Shown: positions 12,441-12,841 of the stretch, one piece after another | How the letters are laid out: each line of letters begins with the position of its first letter | Position numbering within the stretch: the first letter of the stretch is position 1 | NCBI GenBank assembly: GCA_036373975.1 | Contig: DASUUR010000078.1 | Coordinates: 1 to 12,841, forward strand | Origin: DASUUR01 sp036373975 | Lineage (GTDB): Bacteria; Patescibacteriota; Saccharimonadia; Saccharimonadales; Saccharimonadaceae | DNA length: 12,841 bases | Direction: 5' to 3' | Made by a program: the position numbers and the translations under genes | Notes under the pieces: generated by a model | Seen by the model: only the letters and a program-made list of their open reading frames with translations | Told to the model about the DNA's origin: nothing | Databases searched by the model: none

Positions 12441-12542
12441 GACATTATTCAACTCGTAACAGAGGTAAAAAGTTCCAGAAAATATTCCTGGAACTTTTTA
12501 TTTTAACTATCTACCCCTGTTGTCTGGGTGTTCGATTCCCCG
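12430..12542. repeat. tRNA-linked module, copy 2
   Basis: AGGGTCACCAT (12430-12440), the hairpin (12467-12499) and GTTCGATTCCCCG (12530-12542) repeat the order and spacing of copy 1 exactly. The sequence left of the 11-mer is not tRNA-like, so only the last bases of the tRNA were copied. Here the outer arms TAACAGAGGTA (12457-12467) and TACCCCTGTTG (12512-12522) can also pair over 10 of 11 positions, counting T-G, enclosing the hairpin in a larger imperfect palindrome. Confidence 0.65.
12467..12499. terminator. Bidirectional intrinsic terminator in module copy 2
   Basis: AAAAAGTTCCAG (12467-12478) pairs perfectly with CTGGAACTTTTT (12488-12499) around a 9-nt loop, with A and T runs on the two sides. 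It lies between the CYTH gene and the minus-strand glycosylase-like gene ending at 12503. It occupies the same position as the copy 1 terminator but has a different stem sequence. Confidence 0.85.
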
Positions 12543-12841
12543 CGGGCTATCATTTGGAGAACTTCGACAGCGTTCTCCCTATTTTTGATACCTTGCCCCA
12601 CCGGAAAGTAGCACGGAATAATGTCTCCAATTTCTGTTTGCACACCCCGGATAACCCCTGTATTTAGCGTTGCTTCATTCATTGCTCCAAACTTTTCCTG
12701 AGGTTTTACTCCGAGTTGTCGGAGCAGACCATCAAACGTAAGCTGCCCGAAAGCAATAATTCGCTTTGGCTGCACCATTCCCAACTCTTCTATGAGAAGT
12801 GGGGCGTAGAGTTTTATCTTCTCGCGTTCTGGTAATTTGGC
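12503..12841 (-). CDS. Uracil-DNA-glycosylase-superfamily-like protein, C-terminal part (5' end outside window)
   Basis: The frame is open to the window edge, giving 112 visible C-terminal residues. The TTG at 12784 is only an internal codon, because KLYAPLLIEELGMVQPKRIIAFG reads on smoothly through it. This pattern (a helix ending in EEL, then PKRIIAFGQLTFDGLL) and the later IIPCYFPVGQG...NRENAVEVLQMI resemble the second half of uracil-DNA glycosylase superfamily domains, where a short motif after the last strand (often HPS) contacts DNA; here the equivalent is PVGQG. The N-terminal catalytic motif is off the window, so the class cannot be judged. The last 16 residues (RGESNTQTTGVDS and three before) run into antisense T-arm sequence at 12530-12542. 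Confidence 0.6.
   Translation of the reverse strand, partial: AKLPEREKIKLYAPLLIEELGMVQPKRIIAFGQLTFDGLLRQLGVKPQEKFGAMNEATLNTGVIRGVQTEIGDIIPCYFPVGQGIKNRENAVEVLQMIARGESNTQTTGVDS

Noticed and set aside
12447..12532. Integron attC site in the module (ATTCAAC on the left fits RYYYAAC; GTT on the right)
   Set aside because: The right end GTTCGAT does not fit GTTRRRY, the feature is absent from copy 1, and no integron integrase is present. The structural likeness is kept only as part of the module finding.
1..12841. UGA recoded as glycine (as in Gracilibacteria/Absconditabacteria)
   Set aside because: All genes are complete under the standard code and none contains an internal TGA, which recoding would produce often.
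1..12841. CRISPR array, insertion sequence, transposase or integrase
   Set aside because: No regularly spaced direct repeats and no transposase- or recombinase-like protein were seen on either strand.

Overview
The window looks like a chromosomal segment of a small-genome bacterium of the Patescibacteria/CPR, most likely Saccharibacteria (TM7) or a close relative. This is inferred from the gene set: a sortase with a long cytoplasmic N-terminus, a PEGA-propeller membrane protein, a DUF4367-like membrane protein, a short GluRS without zinc cysteines, and a DUF3048 protein. Promoter style agrees, with several -10 boxes sitting about 6 nt before a start codon (leaderless mRNAs). The standard code fits: no gene has an internal TGA. 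TGA is hardly used as a stop, though. Of 15 stops read, 8 are TAG, 6 TAA and 1 TGA, and the TGA lies in a GC-rich, probably foreign gene.

Left part (1-9158), ordinary chromosome. It holds the 3' end of an unrecognised gene, tRNA-Leu(CAA) on the minus strand, a sortase, a convergent PEGA/beta-propeller membrane protein whose stop codon abuts that of the sortase, and a divergent DUF4367-like membrane protein. These are followed by gltX and a tight three-gene unit: DUF3048 protein, membrane PAS histidine kinase, single-domain response regulator. The last three overlap or nearly touch and should be co-expressed. Much of this block concerns the cell envelope and signalling.

Middle part (about 9160-10265), a GC-rich islet. 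Three small unrecognised genes (one minus, two plus) lie between a perfect 10-bp stem-loop and a perfect 18-bp GC-rich terminator. The last gene counts about 68% G+C over 10081-10200, against about 52% in a sample of the kinase gene and about 42% in a sample of the CYTH gene further right. Recent transfer is likely.

Right part (10275-12841), a tRNA-linked accessory region. Intact tRNA-Glu(CTC) with encoded CCA is followed by a terminator and a decayed T-arm sequence. Exactly 2048 bp further on, the same arrangement recurs: an 11-bp copy of the tRNA 3' end, a hairpin at the same offset, and a 13-bp T-arm motif. Between the copies lie an HhH-type DNA-glycosylase-like gene and an ITPA/Ham1-like nucleotide pyrophosphatase gene (a minus-strand pair), and a divergent CYTH-domain gene. 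The shared intergenic region carries three copies of CTTAACAT. Beyond the second copy begins a uracil-DNA-glycosylase-like gene, cut by the window end. Both minus genes next to a module end in a GESN-containing tail encoded by the antisense of the T-arm. I read this as a diverged, tRNA-derived repeat bounding a cassette of nucleotide-pool and DNA-repair-like genes. This is the part of the window most worth a second look.
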